Positions 1 to 8,000 of a stretch of DNA of 64,000 bases are shown here, one piece after another. Location of the stretch: NCBI RefSeq assembly GCF_012849055.1, contig NZ_CP051677.1:310001-374000 (forward strand), in the 5' to 3' direction. Below the pieces are notes generated by a model. The model did no database searches. It had not been told where the DNA came from and worked only from the letters and a program-made list of their open reading frames with translations. The first letter of the stretch is position 1; each line of letters opens with the position of its first letter. Source of the DNA: Spirosoma rhododendri. GTDB taxonomy: Bacteria > Bacteroidota > Bacteroidia > Cytophagales > Spirosomataceae. The position numbers and the translations under genes were made by a program.

Positions 1-285
1 CGTAGCCAGCTGACCGGGGCCGTAGCTCTTAAACGCCAGGGGTGTATTGTACGTCAGCAGGTCGGTGATGGTGCTGAACCGAAACTGAAGCAGTGTGGTC
101 GAATCGATGCGCTGAATTTTTTGCCCCGCCAGAAACCGTTCAGGCGCGATAGCCCGCACCGTCACCGCCGACAGCGCCACGGCGGAGTCGGGTACGGTTG
201 TGGTGGTTTGGGCGAGCGCGCCAACAGGCCAGCTAGCCATCAGCGAAAGCCCAACAGCCCCCCAAAACCATCCGTGGGTTTTCAC
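1..285 (-). CDS. TonB-dependent receptor, BtuB-like (N-terminal 95 residues only)
   Basis: Only the first 95 codons are inside the window; the gene continues beyond base 1. The reading frame opens with GTG at 285 and gives a clear signal peptide of about 25 residues ending in GALAQ. A short linker follows, and then what looks like the start of a plug domain (around AVTVRA and RFSTITDLLTYNTPL). In TonB receptors this region gates an outer-membrane barrel. The gene lies directly downstream of a cobalamin riboswitch on the same strand, so its likely substrate is vitamin B12 or a related corrinoid. The GTG start is chosen because it places the hydrophobic signal right at the N-terminus and no in-frame ATG precedes it. 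Substrate assignment is inference from the riboswitch. Confidence 0.75.
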   Translation of the reverse strand, partial: MKTHGWFWGAVGLSLMASWPVGALAQTTTTVPDSAVALSAVTVRAIAPERFLAGQKIQRIDSTTLLQFRFSTITDLLTYNTPLAFKSYGPGQLAT

Positions 286-360
286 AATCTGATTCAGTTC
301 TCGTGCGTGTTTGCGTCAGCACGCGACCGGGCCGTTTCCTCCGAACGATTCGGCAGCGGA

Positions 361-536
361 TGGTCATCGGCAGGTCTCCTGGCTCGTCGTCCCGGTCCGG
401 GCCTTCCCGCCCGTAGGCAGTGGCCATGCAGATTGAACCGGGTTTGTACAGACTTACAGTTGCGGGGACAGCGTCGGTTTTCCACCAACTTCCCTTTTAA
501 GCCATGAACGCCACTACGGAGCGGCATCAGGCACCG
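361..536 (-). promoter_or_regulatory. Cobalamin (B12) riboswitch
   Basis: Read on the minus strand, the region carries the ordered conserved blocks of the cobalamin riboswitch: GGTGCCTGATG at the start, then GGGAAG, then CCCCGCAACTGTAAG, then the B12-box block GGCCACTGCC, and finally GCCAGGAGACCTGCC. It sits 75 bases upstream of the TonB receptor start. Adenosylcobalamin binding usually lowers expression of the downstream uptake gene by masking translation or causing termination. Boundaries are judged by eye to within about ten bases. Confidence 0.93.
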
Positions 537-547
537 ATAACTCGCGA

Positions 548-555
548 CAAAGGTA
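548..555 (-). promoter_or_regulatory. -7 promoter element for the riboswitch/TonB receptor
   Basis: The minus strand reads TACCTTTG, an exact match to the Bacteroidota -7 element TAnnTTTG. It lies about a dozen bases upstream of the first conserved riboswitch block, where a transcription start would be expected. No good -33 TTG is visible; that position falls in the T-tract of the upstream terminator. Confidence 0.55.
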
Positions 556-565
556 CGGGAATCAC

Positions 566-597
566 CTAAAAAAACAGCCCCGATTGCTCGGGGCTGA
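566..597 (-). terminator. Rho-independent terminator after the M16 peptidase genes
   Basis: Perfect 9-bp stem (575-583 with 588-596) and a 4-base loop; on the minus strand it is followed by seven T residues (568-574). It ends transcripts coming from the peptidase operon before the riboswitch promoter. The stretch 598-777 between it and the peptidase stop holds nothing else I recognise. Confidence 0.85.
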
Positions 598-777
598 ATT
601 ATTGAACAGGTGGAATAGTAACGGAAAGACTACCTCGTTACTTGGTCAGTCATGGGTAAATACCCACTACCTGCCAGATGGTCAAACGTATGTAGCCCCC
701 TCACTCCGTCCTATGTTTATTGATTGAGCGGTGCAAACGGGTTCGCGAACGGTAACCTCATCACGAAAGAGGGCCAC

Positions 778-2154
778 TTAGAAGCCTTCTGCCTTGATTT
801 CTTTCTCCGTAACGGCACCGTATTTTTTCACCTTATCCCGAATCGCATCGGCCTTTCCGATCAGCACGAATTGCAGGTTCTTGTCAGGAAAATACTGGTC
901 GATGATCTGCCGCGTTTTGGCTACCGTCAGCCCGTCGACGTTCTTCTGAAAATTGTTGATAAACGACTCATCGTACCCCAGGCTAAACATATCCGTCAGC
1001 AGGTTGGCCAACTCGCTCGCTGACTCATAGCGAGGTGGAAAATCGGCTTTGACGTAGTTTTTGGCCGATGTCAGCGTCTTCTCGTCGATACCGGTGCGGT
1101 GCAGGCTGTCGAGCACATGAACGGCCAAGTCAATCGCGGGGATCGTGCTACTATTCTTCGTGAATGTCGATACGACAAACGTACCGCTGTTCCGATACGT
1201 CGCAAATCGACTGTTGGCCCCGTAGGTCAGGCCGGAGTTCACGCGCAGCGCATCGTTGAGCCACGACGTAAATCGCCCACCCAGAATCGTATTGACAACC
1301 GTGACGGGAATAAAATCGGGATTACTCTGCTTGATACCCTTACCACCGATGATAAACGTCGTTTCGCGGGCGTCGTCTTTGTTGACCAGCAGCACACGAG
1401 GACCGCTGAACGCCAACGCCGGTTCGTCCAGCCGGGGCGTAGTGGAAGCCGCCGTTTTCCAGTTGCTGAACAGATCGGTCATGCGCTTTTTCATCGCGGC
1501 CGTGTTGAAGTCGCCGACGATGGCGATAGCCGCCCGGTCGGTGGTATAATTTTTCTGATAAAACTGCCGAACATCATTCGCCGAAATCGCCGACACCGAC
1601 GCAGGTGTCCCCGAAATCGGGTTGGCGTAGGGGTTGTCGCCGTAGACGAACCGCCCAAAATACGAGCCGATCACCGAGCGGGGGCTTTCCTTTTGCTGAG
1701 TCAGCTGAAGCAACAGCCGCTGTTTGTACTTGTCAAACTCGGTCTGATTAAACGTCGGTTTGGTCAGTACGTCCTGGAAAATGTCAAACAGCAGATCCTG
1801 ATCTTTCACCGCGAACGAAGCCGTCAGTTTGGCCACTTCCTTGCCGCCGTAGGTGTCGATACTGGCCCCGACGTACTCGGTTTTGGCTTCGAGTTCCTCC
1901 TTCGTGTAGCGCGAACTGCCAAACAGCAGCGCATCGGCGGTCATGTTGGCCAGCCCGTAGCGCGTACCGTCGTCCACCGCCCCCGCGTCGAACACCGCCG
2001 ACACGTTGATGAGCGGGACTTCGTGCTGCTCCATCAGGTAGACAGTCAGCCCGTTTTTGAGTTTAAATTTCTGGAATGGCGGCACCTTAAACGTCTGTGC
2101 CTGCGCCAACCCCGCCACGAGCAGGGTGGTAACGAGTATGATGAGTTTCTTCAT
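778..2154 (-). CDS. M16 family peptidase-like protein, non-catalytic partner
   Basis: A 458-residue secreted protein with a signal peptide (MKKLIILVTTLLVAGLAQA) and the two-domain pitrilysin/M16 fold. The expected zinc motif HxxEH is absent: the matching region reads GLANMTADALLFG. The protein is therefore probably the non-catalytic subunit of a heterodimer, as in mitochondrial processing peptidase. The upstream gene on the same strand encodes the partner that keeps HxxEH. An ATG 39 bases further upstream also keeps the frame open, but the start at 2154 puts the signal peptide first. The spacer to the partner is 163 bases and is filled by an inverted-repeat element. Family assignment is firm; the heterodimer role is inferred. 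Confidence 0.85.
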   Translation of the reverse strand: MKKLIILVTTLLVAGLAQAQTFKVPPFQKFKLKNGLTVYLMEQHEVPLINVSAVFDAGAVDDGTRYGLANMTADALLFGSSRYTKEELEAKTEYVGASIDTYGGKEVAKLTASFAVKDQDLLFDIFQDVLTKPTFNQTEFDKYKQRLLLQLTQQKESPRSVIGSYFGRFVYGDNPYANPISGTPASVSAISANDVRQFYQKNYTTDRAAIAIVGDFNTAAMKKRMTDLFSNWKTAASTTPRLDEPALAFSGPRVLLVNKDDARETTFIIGGKGIKQSNPDFIPVTVVNTILGGRFTSWLNDALRVNSGLTYGANSRFATYRNSGTFVVSTFTKNSSTIPAIDLAVHVLDSLHRTGIDEKTLTSAKNYVKADFPPRYESASELANLLTDMFSLGYDESFINNFQKNVDGLTVAKTRQIIDQYFPDKNLQFVLIGKADAIRDKVKKYGAVTEKEIKAEGF

Positions 2155-2187
2155 GGTATATCGGTTTGACCTCACGGCTGCGATTGA

Positions 2188-2312
2188 CCTCACCCCCAGC
2201 CCCTCTCCTAAAACAGGAGAGGGGTGACTAGCGGATTGGTACCCACAGGGAGCTAATTGGCAGGACGTGCCACCCCCCTCTCCCGTTTTGGGAGAGGGGC
2301 CGGGGGTGAGGG
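2188..2312. repeat. MITE-like intergenic inverted repeat, copy a
   Basis: Imperfect inverted repeat with arms of the form CTCACCCCCaGCCCCTCTCC...GGAGAGGGGTG. The left arm (about 2189-2226) pairs with the right arm (about 2272-2310). It sits between two genes of the M16 operon. The loop starts gtgactagcg, a string shared (inverted) with copy b at 4564-4759. The outer flank contains cctcacggctgcg, also seen beside copies b, c and d. Confidence 0.85.
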
Positions 2313-2317
2313 TATAT

Positions 2318-3658
2318 TTAATTCGCGCCCGCCACTTTTTTCGTTTCCGGCAATAAATAGCCGACGGTGCGGTTGCGCATGGTCAGGTAGGTTTTCGCGA
2401 CGCGCTGTACGTCTTCTTTGGTGACTTTTTCGTAGAGCGACGGGGCTTCGTAGAGCTTTTTGTAGTCGCCGAAGTACAGTTCGTACGTGCCGAGCGAATT
2501 GGCTTTGCCGTTGATGGTTTCCATCGTGTGGTAAAACTCCATCAGCTTCTGATTCTTCAGCTTCTGCAACTCCACGTCGGTAATGCCGTTCGCAACGATC
2601 TTCTCAATCTGGTTCTCGACCGACCGTTCAAGCTGCTCAGCCGATATGTTGCTGGCGGCAATGGCGTAGATCGTGAACAGCGTGGGATCAAGCGCGATTT
2701 CCATGTTCGACGACACGCGCGACGCAATCGTGGAATCGAGCACCAGCGATTTGATGAGCCGCGACGAATTTCCCGAACTCAGCACCCCGCTCAGCAGGTC
2801 GAGGGCGTAATAGTCGGGGTGTCGAGTGGCAGGTACGTGGTAGGCCAGCATGATGTTGGGCGTGGCGATGTCTTTGTAGGTCGTTACGCGCCGTTCGCCG
2901 TTCTGCGGGGGTTCCACCGTACGTAGGCTGTCGGGTAATTTCTGCGCCGGAATCGGTTCAATGTACTGCTTGGCCAGCTTCTCGACCTGCGCCGGTGTCA
3001 CGTCGCCGACAATCACCGCCACGCCGTTGTTTGGCGAATAGTAAGTTTTGAAATACCGCTCCAGATCGGCCTGCGTCCAGCGTTTGATGTCGGATTCAAA
3101 GCCGATAACCGGAAACATGTACGGGTGCTCGGTAAAGGCCGTCGACTGTACGAGTTCGCCCAGCAGCCGGTAATTCGAGTTTTCCAGCCCCGTGCTCCGC
3201 TCCGACAGCACCACTCCGCGCTCGCTCTCGACCATCTTCGGGTCGATGGCCAGGTCACGGATGCGGTCGGCTTCGAGGTCGAAAATCGTTTCGAGCGCCC
3301 CGCTCTGAAACCAGTCGGTGTACACGGTGTTGTTTTCGGTCGTGTAAGCGTTGTTGGAGCCGCCGTTGGCCTCCATCGTCCGGTCGAACTGTTTGGGACC
3401 GTACTTTTTCGCCCCGTTAAACATCATGTGCTCGAAGAAGTGCGACAGACCCGTAATGCCGTGCACCTCGTTGCGCGACCCGACTTTCCAGAAGGTATAA
3501 AAGTTGGCGTTGGGAATCGAATGGTCTTCAAGGACCATGAACTTCATGCCGTTTTTGAGCGTGAAGGTGTGTACGTCTTCCGGTTTGGGTTTGTTCTGCG
3601 CCAGCAACGCCCCCGCCGACAGGCAGAGACCGACCAGCAGCCCGGTGGATTTTTTCAT
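2318..3658 (-). CDS. M16 family zinc metallopeptidase, catalytic subunit
   Basis: A 446-residue secreted protein starting MKKSTGLLVG with a signal peptide ending LLAQ. The zinc-binding motif is intact: H73-F-F-E76-H77 in GLSHFFEHMMFNG. A downstream ESERGVVLSE segment is in the place of the third zinc ligand. The family cleaves peptides in the periplasm or at the cell surface. Together with the downstream non-catalytic paralogue it likely forms a two-gene operon. The start at 3658 is preferred over an in-frame ATG at 3796, which would add 46 arginine-rich residues ahead of the signal peptide. Confidence 0.9.
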   Translation of the reverse strand: MKKSTGLLVGLCLSAGALLAQNKPKPEDVHTFTLKNGMKFMVLEDHSIPNANFYTFWKVGSRNEVHGITGLSHFFEHMMFNGAKKYGPKQFDRTMEANGGSNNAYTTENNTVYTDWFQSGALETIFDLEADRIRDLAIDPKMVESERGVVLSERSTGLENSNYRLLGELVQSTAFTEHPYMFPVIGFESDIKRWTQADLERYFKTYYSPNNGVAVIVGDVTPAQVEKLAKQYIEPIPAQKLPDSLRTVEPPQNGERRVTTYKDIATPNIMLAYHVPATRHPDYYALDLLSGVLSSGNSSRLIKSLVLDSTIASRVSSNMEIALDPTLFTIYAIAASNISAEQLERSVENQIEKIVANGITDVELQKLKNQKLMEFYHTMETINGKANSLGTYELYFGDYKKLYEAPSLYEKVTKEDVQRVAKTYLTMRNRTVGYLLPETKKVAGAN

Positions 3659-3681
3659 GGATGATCGTGTTAATGAACATC

Positions 3682-3712
3682 GTAAACTACGACGGCCACG
3701 CCGGAAAGGCAA
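3682..3712 (-). promoter_or_regulatory. Putative promoter of the M16 operon
   Basis: On the minus strand a TTG (3710-3712) is followed after 20 bases by TAGTTTAC (682-689 of that kilobase), close to the Bacteroidota pattern TTG-N19-TAnnTTTG with one mismatch at the final G. It lies 24 bases upstream of the ATG, in the divergent spacer with the SDR gene. Confidence 0.4.
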
Positions 3713-3771
3713 TCGCCATTTTTTATTCGGCGAAAACCGGACAATGAACGGCGAAATCGTGTTGACCCGGC

Positions 3772-4560
3772 ATGAACACGACTCTCCCCACCTCACTAGT
3801 CGGCTGGTCGCTGAGCGGTCAGCGCGCCCTCGTCACGGGCGGCACCAAAGGCATTGGCGAAGCCATCGTCCGGCAATTTCTTGACCTCGGCGCATCAGTT
3901 TTCATCGTCGCCCGCACCAACGACCTGCTGCAACAGCAACTCACCGACTACCGGCAGCAGGGGCACACCGTCGAGGGTCTGGCCGTTGATCTGGGACAAC
4001 CCGATGCGGCCCGGCGCATCATTGACGCCGTAACGAACGCCTGGAACGGACTGGATATTCTGGTCAACAACACCGGCACCAACATCCGCAAACCGACCGC
4101 CGAATACACCCCAGCCGAGTACGACCACATTCTGACGACCAACCTGCGATCGACCTACGAACTTTGCCAGACGGCATACCCACTGCTGAAAGCGTCGGGC
4201 AACGGGCGTATCGTGATGGTATCGTCGGTATCGGCCCTGACGCACACGAGCAGTGGGTCGCTCTACGGCATGAGCAAAGCGGCCATGCTCCAACTAACAC
4301 GCAACCTCGCCGTCGAATGGGCCGCCGACGGTATCCGGGTCAACGCCGTGGCCCCCTGGTACATCAACACGCCACTCGCCCAGCCCGTCCTGACCAACCC
4401 TGACAAGCTGGCCGGTATCCTGAGCCGCACACCCATGAAGCGCGTCGGCGAAGCGGTCGAAGTAGCCTCGGCCGTATCGTTCCTGAGCATGCCCGCTTCG
4501 TCGTACATCACCGGCCAAACCCTCTCCGTCGATGGTGGTATGCTGGCTTGGGGATATTAG
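3772..4560 (+). CDS. Short-chain dehydrogenase/reductase, tropinone-reductase-like subgroup
   Basis: A 262-residue classical SDR. The cofactor motif TGGTKGIG is at 22-29, the NNAG-type motif reads NNTGTN (99-104), and the catalytic residues are Ser152, Tyr165 and Lys169. A C-terminal [14 protein letters not shown] block is typical of the family. The overall sequence resembles plant-type tropinone reductase-like SDRs, but bacterial members act on many carbonyl substrates, so the true substrate is unknown. Divergent from the M16 operon; convergent with the DUF1684 gene, with an inverted repeat exactly filling the space between the two stop codons. Confidence 0.88.
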   Translation: MNTTLPTSLVGWSLSGQRALVTGGTKGIGEAIVRQFLDLGASVFIVARTNDLLQQQLTDYRQQGHTVEGLAVDLGQPDAARRIIDAVTNAWNGLDILVNNTGTNIRKPTAEYTPAEYDHILTTNLRSTYELCQTAYPLLKASGNGRIVMVSSVSALTHTSSGSLYGMSKAAMLQLTRNLAVEWAADGIRVNAVAPWYINTPLAQPVLTNPDKLAGILSRTPMKRVGEAVEVASAVSFLSMPASSYITGQTLSVDGGMLAWGY

Positions 4561-4563
4561 GTA

Positions 4564-4759
4564 CCCTCACGGCAGCGGCCGACCGTCCCCGACCCCTCCC
4601 GCGACGGCGGACCGCCCAAAACGGGAGAGGGGAGCACCCCATACACACGTCGTTGGCTTCCCTCACTATGGTCCGGTGTAGACGGCATCCGGTGGGAGCG
4701 CTAGTCACCCCTCTCCTGTTTTAGGCGGTCCGCCGTCGCGGGAGGGGCCGGGGGTGAGG
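4564..4759. repeat. MITE-like intergenic inverted repeat, copy b, with a nested GC-rich block
   Basis: The same outer arms as copies a, d and e (CCCCGRCCCCTCC...GGAGGGGCCGGGG), but each arm carries an extra block, GCGACGGCGGACCGCC, inserted inside the CTCC/TAAAA part. The block is present in mirrored form in both arms (about 4600-4616 and 4724-4741). The element fills the gap between two convergent genes and could serve as a two-way terminator. Confidence 0.8.
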
Positions 4760-5365
4760 TCAATGCTCGTACACCCTCTCCCCCGCTGCCACCGCTACTG
4801 GCAGCACGTTACTTTTCGGCGGTATGGGGCAGGAATAGCCGTCGGCGTAGGCGCAGTAGGGATTGTAGGCTTTGTTGAAATCGAGCGTCAGCTTGCCGTT
4901 TTGGATCTCACCCAGCCGCAGGTCGAGGTAGCGGCCACCGCCGTATGTTTCCTTGCCGGAAGTCGCGTCTTTGAAGGGGAGAAACAAATAGTCTCGGTAT
5001 TCGGGCATACGTTGCAGGTTGAGACTGCGGTAGATGGTGAGCTGCTGCAGCTGACCACGCAACGCGAACGATACCGTAGCGTAGGCAACGTACGGCTGCG
5101 TTTTTCCGCTGTAGGTCGGCATATCGAACGGTTCGGCTTTTTCGATACGCTGCACGTCGGCCACGACCCGGTACGTAGAATCGGGTGCGTAGAAACTGAG
5201 CTTGTCGACCGCTTCTTTTGATTGGAGCGGACTGCTGGTCGAGGTCAGAAAGTCCTTCCGGTAGGTATCGCGATGCCGGGCGATCTGATCGGCAAATGCG
5301 GTCTGTGCGCTGACCGAGCCCGCCCACCACAGGCAAGCGATGGTAAACAAAAATCGTGTAAACAT
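4760..5365 (-). CDS. DUF1684 domain secreted protein
   Basis: A 201-residue protein with a signal peptide (cleavage near VSAQ, residue 21). It ends with the hallmark DUF1684 block NPYCAYADGYSCPIPP followed by SNVLPVAVAAGER. Members of this family are common in Bacteroidota and actinobacteria and have no established biochemical role. The length fits the family. The stop codon touches the edge of the inverted repeat to its left, so the repeat probably ends the transcript. Confidence 0.85.
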   Translation of the reverse strand: MFTRFLFTIACLWWAGSVSAQTAFADQIARHRDTYRKDFLTSTSSPLQSKEAVDKLSFYAPDSTYRVVADVQRIEKAEPFDMPTYSGKTQPYVAYATVSFALRGQLQQLTIYRSLNLQRMPEYRDYLFLPFKDATSGKETYGGGRYLDLRLGEIQNGKLTLDFNKAYNPYCAYADGYSCPIPPKSNVLPVAVAAGERVYEH

Positions 5366-5461
5366 GCGTGTATGGCGTGTTGATTGATCCGGCTCGAACC
5401 GTTGTCAGCCCTGTGTTGTTTTACACAAAGAACCACGATTGGTTCGTAAACACAAGTACCT

Positions 5462-5773
5462 ATGAGCCAGCCAACCGAATCATTCAGCGACATTATTAAG
5501 GGCGACAAACCCGTACTGGTCGATTTTTACGCCGACTGGTGCGGTCCCTGCAAGCAGCAGGCGCCCATTCTGAAACAACTCACCGACCGCGCCGGCGATA
5601 AGGTACGGGTTGTGAAAATAAACGTCGACAAGGCGCAGAAAGCCGCCAACCAATACCAGATTCGCAGCATCCCGACCATGATTATGTTCAAAGGCGGCAA
5701 GATCGTCTGGCGTCAGTCGGGTGTACAACCACTGCACACGCTGGAAGGACTGGTTAAGCAATTTGGGGGTTGA
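5462..5773 (+). CDS. Thioredoxin
   Basis: A 103-residue cytoplasmic thioredoxin with the redox motif WCGPC at 26-30 and the cis-proline segment SIPT near 68. The length is that of classical TrxA and there is no signal peptide. It reduces protein disulfides using electrons from thioredoxin reductase, which is not in this window. The gene stands alone between divergent and same-strand neighbours. Its stop codon lies inside the left arm of a perfect 39-bp inverted repeat. Confidence 0.93.
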   Translation: MSQPTESFSDIIKGDKPVLVDFYADWCGPCKQQAPILKQLTDRAGDKVRVVKINVDKAQKAANQYQIRSIPTMIMFKGGKIVWRQSGVQPLHTLEGLVKQFGG

Positions 5774-5870
5774 TTTTTGTCATTCCGACGACAGGAGGAA
5801 TCTTCGGGAATAGACTGGAAGAGTCCAACTACCGAAGATTCCTCCTGTCGTCGGAATGACAAAAATCAAC
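5769..5870. repeat. Perfect 39-bp inverted repeat that includes the thioredoxin stop codon
   Basis: Left arm 5769-5807 and right arm 5832-5870 are exact reverse complements (39 of 39), separated by 24 bases. The core is GTCATTCCGACGACAGGAGG. The left arm begins at the last bases of the final Gly codon, so the TGA (5771-5773) is copied in inverted form at the right end. The outer arms are T/A-rich, so the folded RNA could act as a terminator. Confidence 0.95.
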
Positions 5871-5973
5871 TAGCACCACGGAAACATCCCCAACACAGTA
5901 AACCGCCCAGCAGCCGCGCTTTTGGGAGCAGACGGGTAAGCAGTTGACTACTCGCGTCTTAACCTACTGCTGT

Positions 5974-7314
5974 ATGCAAAAACGTACCTTTCTCAAACTA
6001 TCGTCGGCGATGCTTGCCACTCCCTTTCTAAAACCGTTCGAGGGTCTTGTGCCCGGTGAAAAATTCAAAAACTGGGCGGGCAATCTAACCTACAGCACCG
6101 ACAAACTGGCCGAGTGTACGTCGGTGGCCAACGTGCAGGAACTGGTCAGAAAATACCCGAAACTCAAAGTGCTGGGCACCCGTCACTGCTTCAACACCAT
6201 CGCCGACAGCACCGATCAGTTTCTATCGCTGATGCCGATGAGCGAGGTTGTCTCGCTGGACACCACCGCCAAAACCGTTACCGTCGATGGTAGCATGAAG
6301 TACGGCCAACTGGTACCGTACCTCGACAGCAAAGGGTTTGCCCTGCACAATCTGGCGTCGTTGCCCCATATCTCCGTGGCCGGGGCAATCGGCACAGCCA
6401 CCCACGGCTCAGGCATGAAAAACGGTAACCTGTCGACGGCAGTACGGGGTATTGAGTTTATCACGGCCAACGGCGAAACCCGTACACTCACTGCTGACCG
6501 CGACGGCGATGCGTTCCGGGCGGCTGTCGTGCATCTGGGTGCACTGGGCGTCGTAACGCGGGTGACGCTGGCCGTGCAGCCGACGTTCACGATGCGGCAG
6601 ACAGTCTACGAAAACCTGCCGCTGGCGCAGTTGAAAGAAAATTTCGACGCCATCATGAGCAGCGGCTACAGCGTCAGTCTGTTTACCAACTGGCTCAACG
6701 ACACCGTCAGCGAAGTGTGGGTAAAGAGCCGCGCCGACGAAGCACCGCCCAAAACTGACTTCTACGGTGCCACAGCTGCTACGAAGAACCTGCACCCTAT
6801 TGTGGGTATATCGGCCGAAAACTGCACCGATCAACTGGGCGTCGTGGGGCCGTGGTACGAGCGGATGCCCCACTTCAAAATGGGCTTTACGCCCAGCAGT
6901 GGGCAGGAATTGCAATCAGAATATTTCGTACCCCGCAAACACGCCGTCGACGCTATTCTGGCGGTCGAGAAGCTGAAAGCTCAGGTCAATCCGCACCTGC
7001 TGATTTCCGAAATCCGCGCCATCGACGGCGACGATCTGTGGATGAGTCCGTGCTACAAGCAACCGAGCATCGCGATTCACTTTACGTGGAAACCGGAGTG
7101 GCCCGCCGTTCGGCAGCTATTACCCGTAATCGAGCGGGAGCTGGCACCGTTTCAGGCCCGGCCGCACTGGGGCAAGCTCTTTACAATGGCCCCCTCGCGG
7201 CTTGAGTCGCTTTACGAAAAGATGCCCGCCTTCTGCCAGCTAGCCACCCAATACGACCCCAGCGGCAAATTCCGCAACGCCTTTCTAAACACGAACCTGT
7301 TTGGTAACGTGTAG
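5974..7314 (+). CDS. FAD-dependent oxidase of the VAO/alditol oxidase family
   Basis: A 446-residue protein. Starting at 5974 it begins MQKRTFLKLSSAMLATPF, which looks like a weak twin-arginine-type or export signal (KR rather than RR). The FAD-binding (PP-loop) domain follows, with HNLASLPHISVAGAIGTATHGSG around 125-148. The His in ATHGSG is in the place used for covalent flavin attachment in alditol and aldonolactone oxidases. The C-terminal part matches the ALO-type substrate domain (KLFTM, RNAFLNTNLF). It likely oxidises a sugar alcohol or aldonolactone with oxygen; the substrate is not predictable here. An in-frame ATG 30 bases upstream is less likely. Confidence 0.83.
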   Translation: MQKRTFLKLSSAMLATPFLKPFEGLVPGEKFKNWAGNLTYSTDKLAECTSVANVQELVRKYPKLKVLGTRHCFNTIADSTDQFLSLMPMSEVVSLDTTAKTVTVDGSMKYGQLVPYLDSKGFALHNLASLPHISVAGAIGTATHGSGMKNGNLSTAVRGIEFITANGETRTLTADRDGDAFRAAVVHLGALGVVTRVTLAVQPTFTMRQTVYENLPLAQLKENFDAIMSSGYSVSLFTNWLNDTVSEVWVKSRADEAPPKTDFYGATAATKNLHPIVGISAENCTDQLGVVGPWYERMPHFKMGFTPSSGQELQSEYFVPRKHAVDAILAVEKLKAQVNPHLLISEIRAIDGDDLWMSPCYKQPSIAIHFTWKPEWPAVRQLLPVIERELAPFQARPHWGKLFTMAPSRLESLYEKMPAFCQLATQYDPSGKFRNAFLNTNLFGNV

Positions 7315-7339
7315 GTAAGCGTGTAGACGTCCGAGATAC

Positions 7340-7372
7340 AAAAAGCCCCTCTCCCGTTTTGGGAGAGGGGCG
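7340..7372 (-). terminator. Terminator hairpin, short member (copy c) of the intergenic repeat family
   Basis: Perfect 11-bp stem GCCCCTCTCCC (7345-7355) with its complement (7361-7371) around a GTTTT loop; on the minus strand it is followed by TTTTTGT. It ends the DUF4440 transcript. The same arm sequence forms part of copies a, b, d and e. The flank 7371-7415 carries the ggtcggccgcagccgtgagg string seen near the other copies. Confidence 0.8.
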
Positions 7373-7427
7373 GTCCGACGATTCGGTTGGGACGGTCGGC
7401 CGCAGCCGTGAGGGTGAATCACAAACT

Positions 7428-7907
7428 CTACTTCGACTGAGCCAGCCCAAAATTTTTCAGGTTCGTCAGGGCCGTGACGTCGATAATCTTCCACTGCCCG
7501 TTCATCTTCTCCAGTACCCTCGACTCTTTCGAGGTTGTCTTGCCGTGACTGTCGACCAGCGTCTGATCGTAGGCAACGTAGGCCATGTCGCCCTTCTGCC
7601 GGATCGTATAGTTGGCGTTCTGCACCGATACTTTGTCGCTTATCTTCGAGCTTTTGAATTGACTGGCGAAATGCTTTTCCAGCTTATCCCAGCCTTTCAC
7701 CAGCATAAAATCACCGCCGTAGAGGTTTGCCGCAAAGTGGATGTAGGGCGTGTGTGCCCATGCATTCGACCACTGTGCTTTGTCGCGCTTAAAAAACCCT
7801 TCCGTTTCGTTGCGGAGAACCTGCTTGATCGCGTTGTCCTCCGACTGTGCCCACCCGACCGTCACTGCTGCCAGCAATAAAGCGGTCATTACCAGATATT
7901 TTTTCAT
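7428..7907 (-). CDS. DUF4440/SnoaL-like secreted protein
   Basis: A 159-residue protein with a signal peptide (MKKYLVMTALLLAAVTVGWAQ) and an NTF2/SnoaL-like fold. Supporting features are an N-terminal helix starting EDNAIKQVLRNETEGFFKRD, a W-x-N-A-W-A segment and the final strand WKIIDVTALTNL. Such proteins are often small-molecule binding domains; the function is unknown. The ATG at 7907 is preferred over one 24 bases upstream because it places the signal peptide first and sits 24 bases after a good promoter. Confidence 0.8.
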   Translation of the reverse strand: MKKYLVMTALLLAAVTVGWAQSEDNAIKQVLRNETEGFFKRDKAQWSNAWAHTPYIHFAANLYGGDFMLVKGWDKLEKHFASQFKSSKISDKVSVQNANYTIRQKGDMAYVAYDQTLVDSHGKTTSKESRVLEKMNGQWKIIDVTALTNLKNFGLAQSK

Positions 7908-7931
7908 AGTAATGCGAGAGTTAGTACACAA

Positions 7932-7962
7932 GAAAGGTATCGTTTAAAATTAGCTTAAACAA
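7932..7962 (-). promoter_or_regulatory. Promoter of the DUF4440 gene
   Basis: Minus strand: TTG (7960-7962), then 20 bases, then TACCTTTC (7932-7939), one mismatch from TAnnTTTG. The spacing is that of Bacteroidota promoters, and the ATG follows 24 bases later. The region is locally AT-rich. Confidence 0.5.
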
Positions 7963-8000
7963 CTAATTTTTTAAACTATTTCCAGTATATCAAGCACCCG

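Noticed and set aside
1099..2169. A 356-codon + strand frame opposite the M16 gene
   Set aside because: High GC favours long antisense frames here; the opposite strand encodes a clear M16 protein, and this translation is rich in Arg/His/Val without domains.
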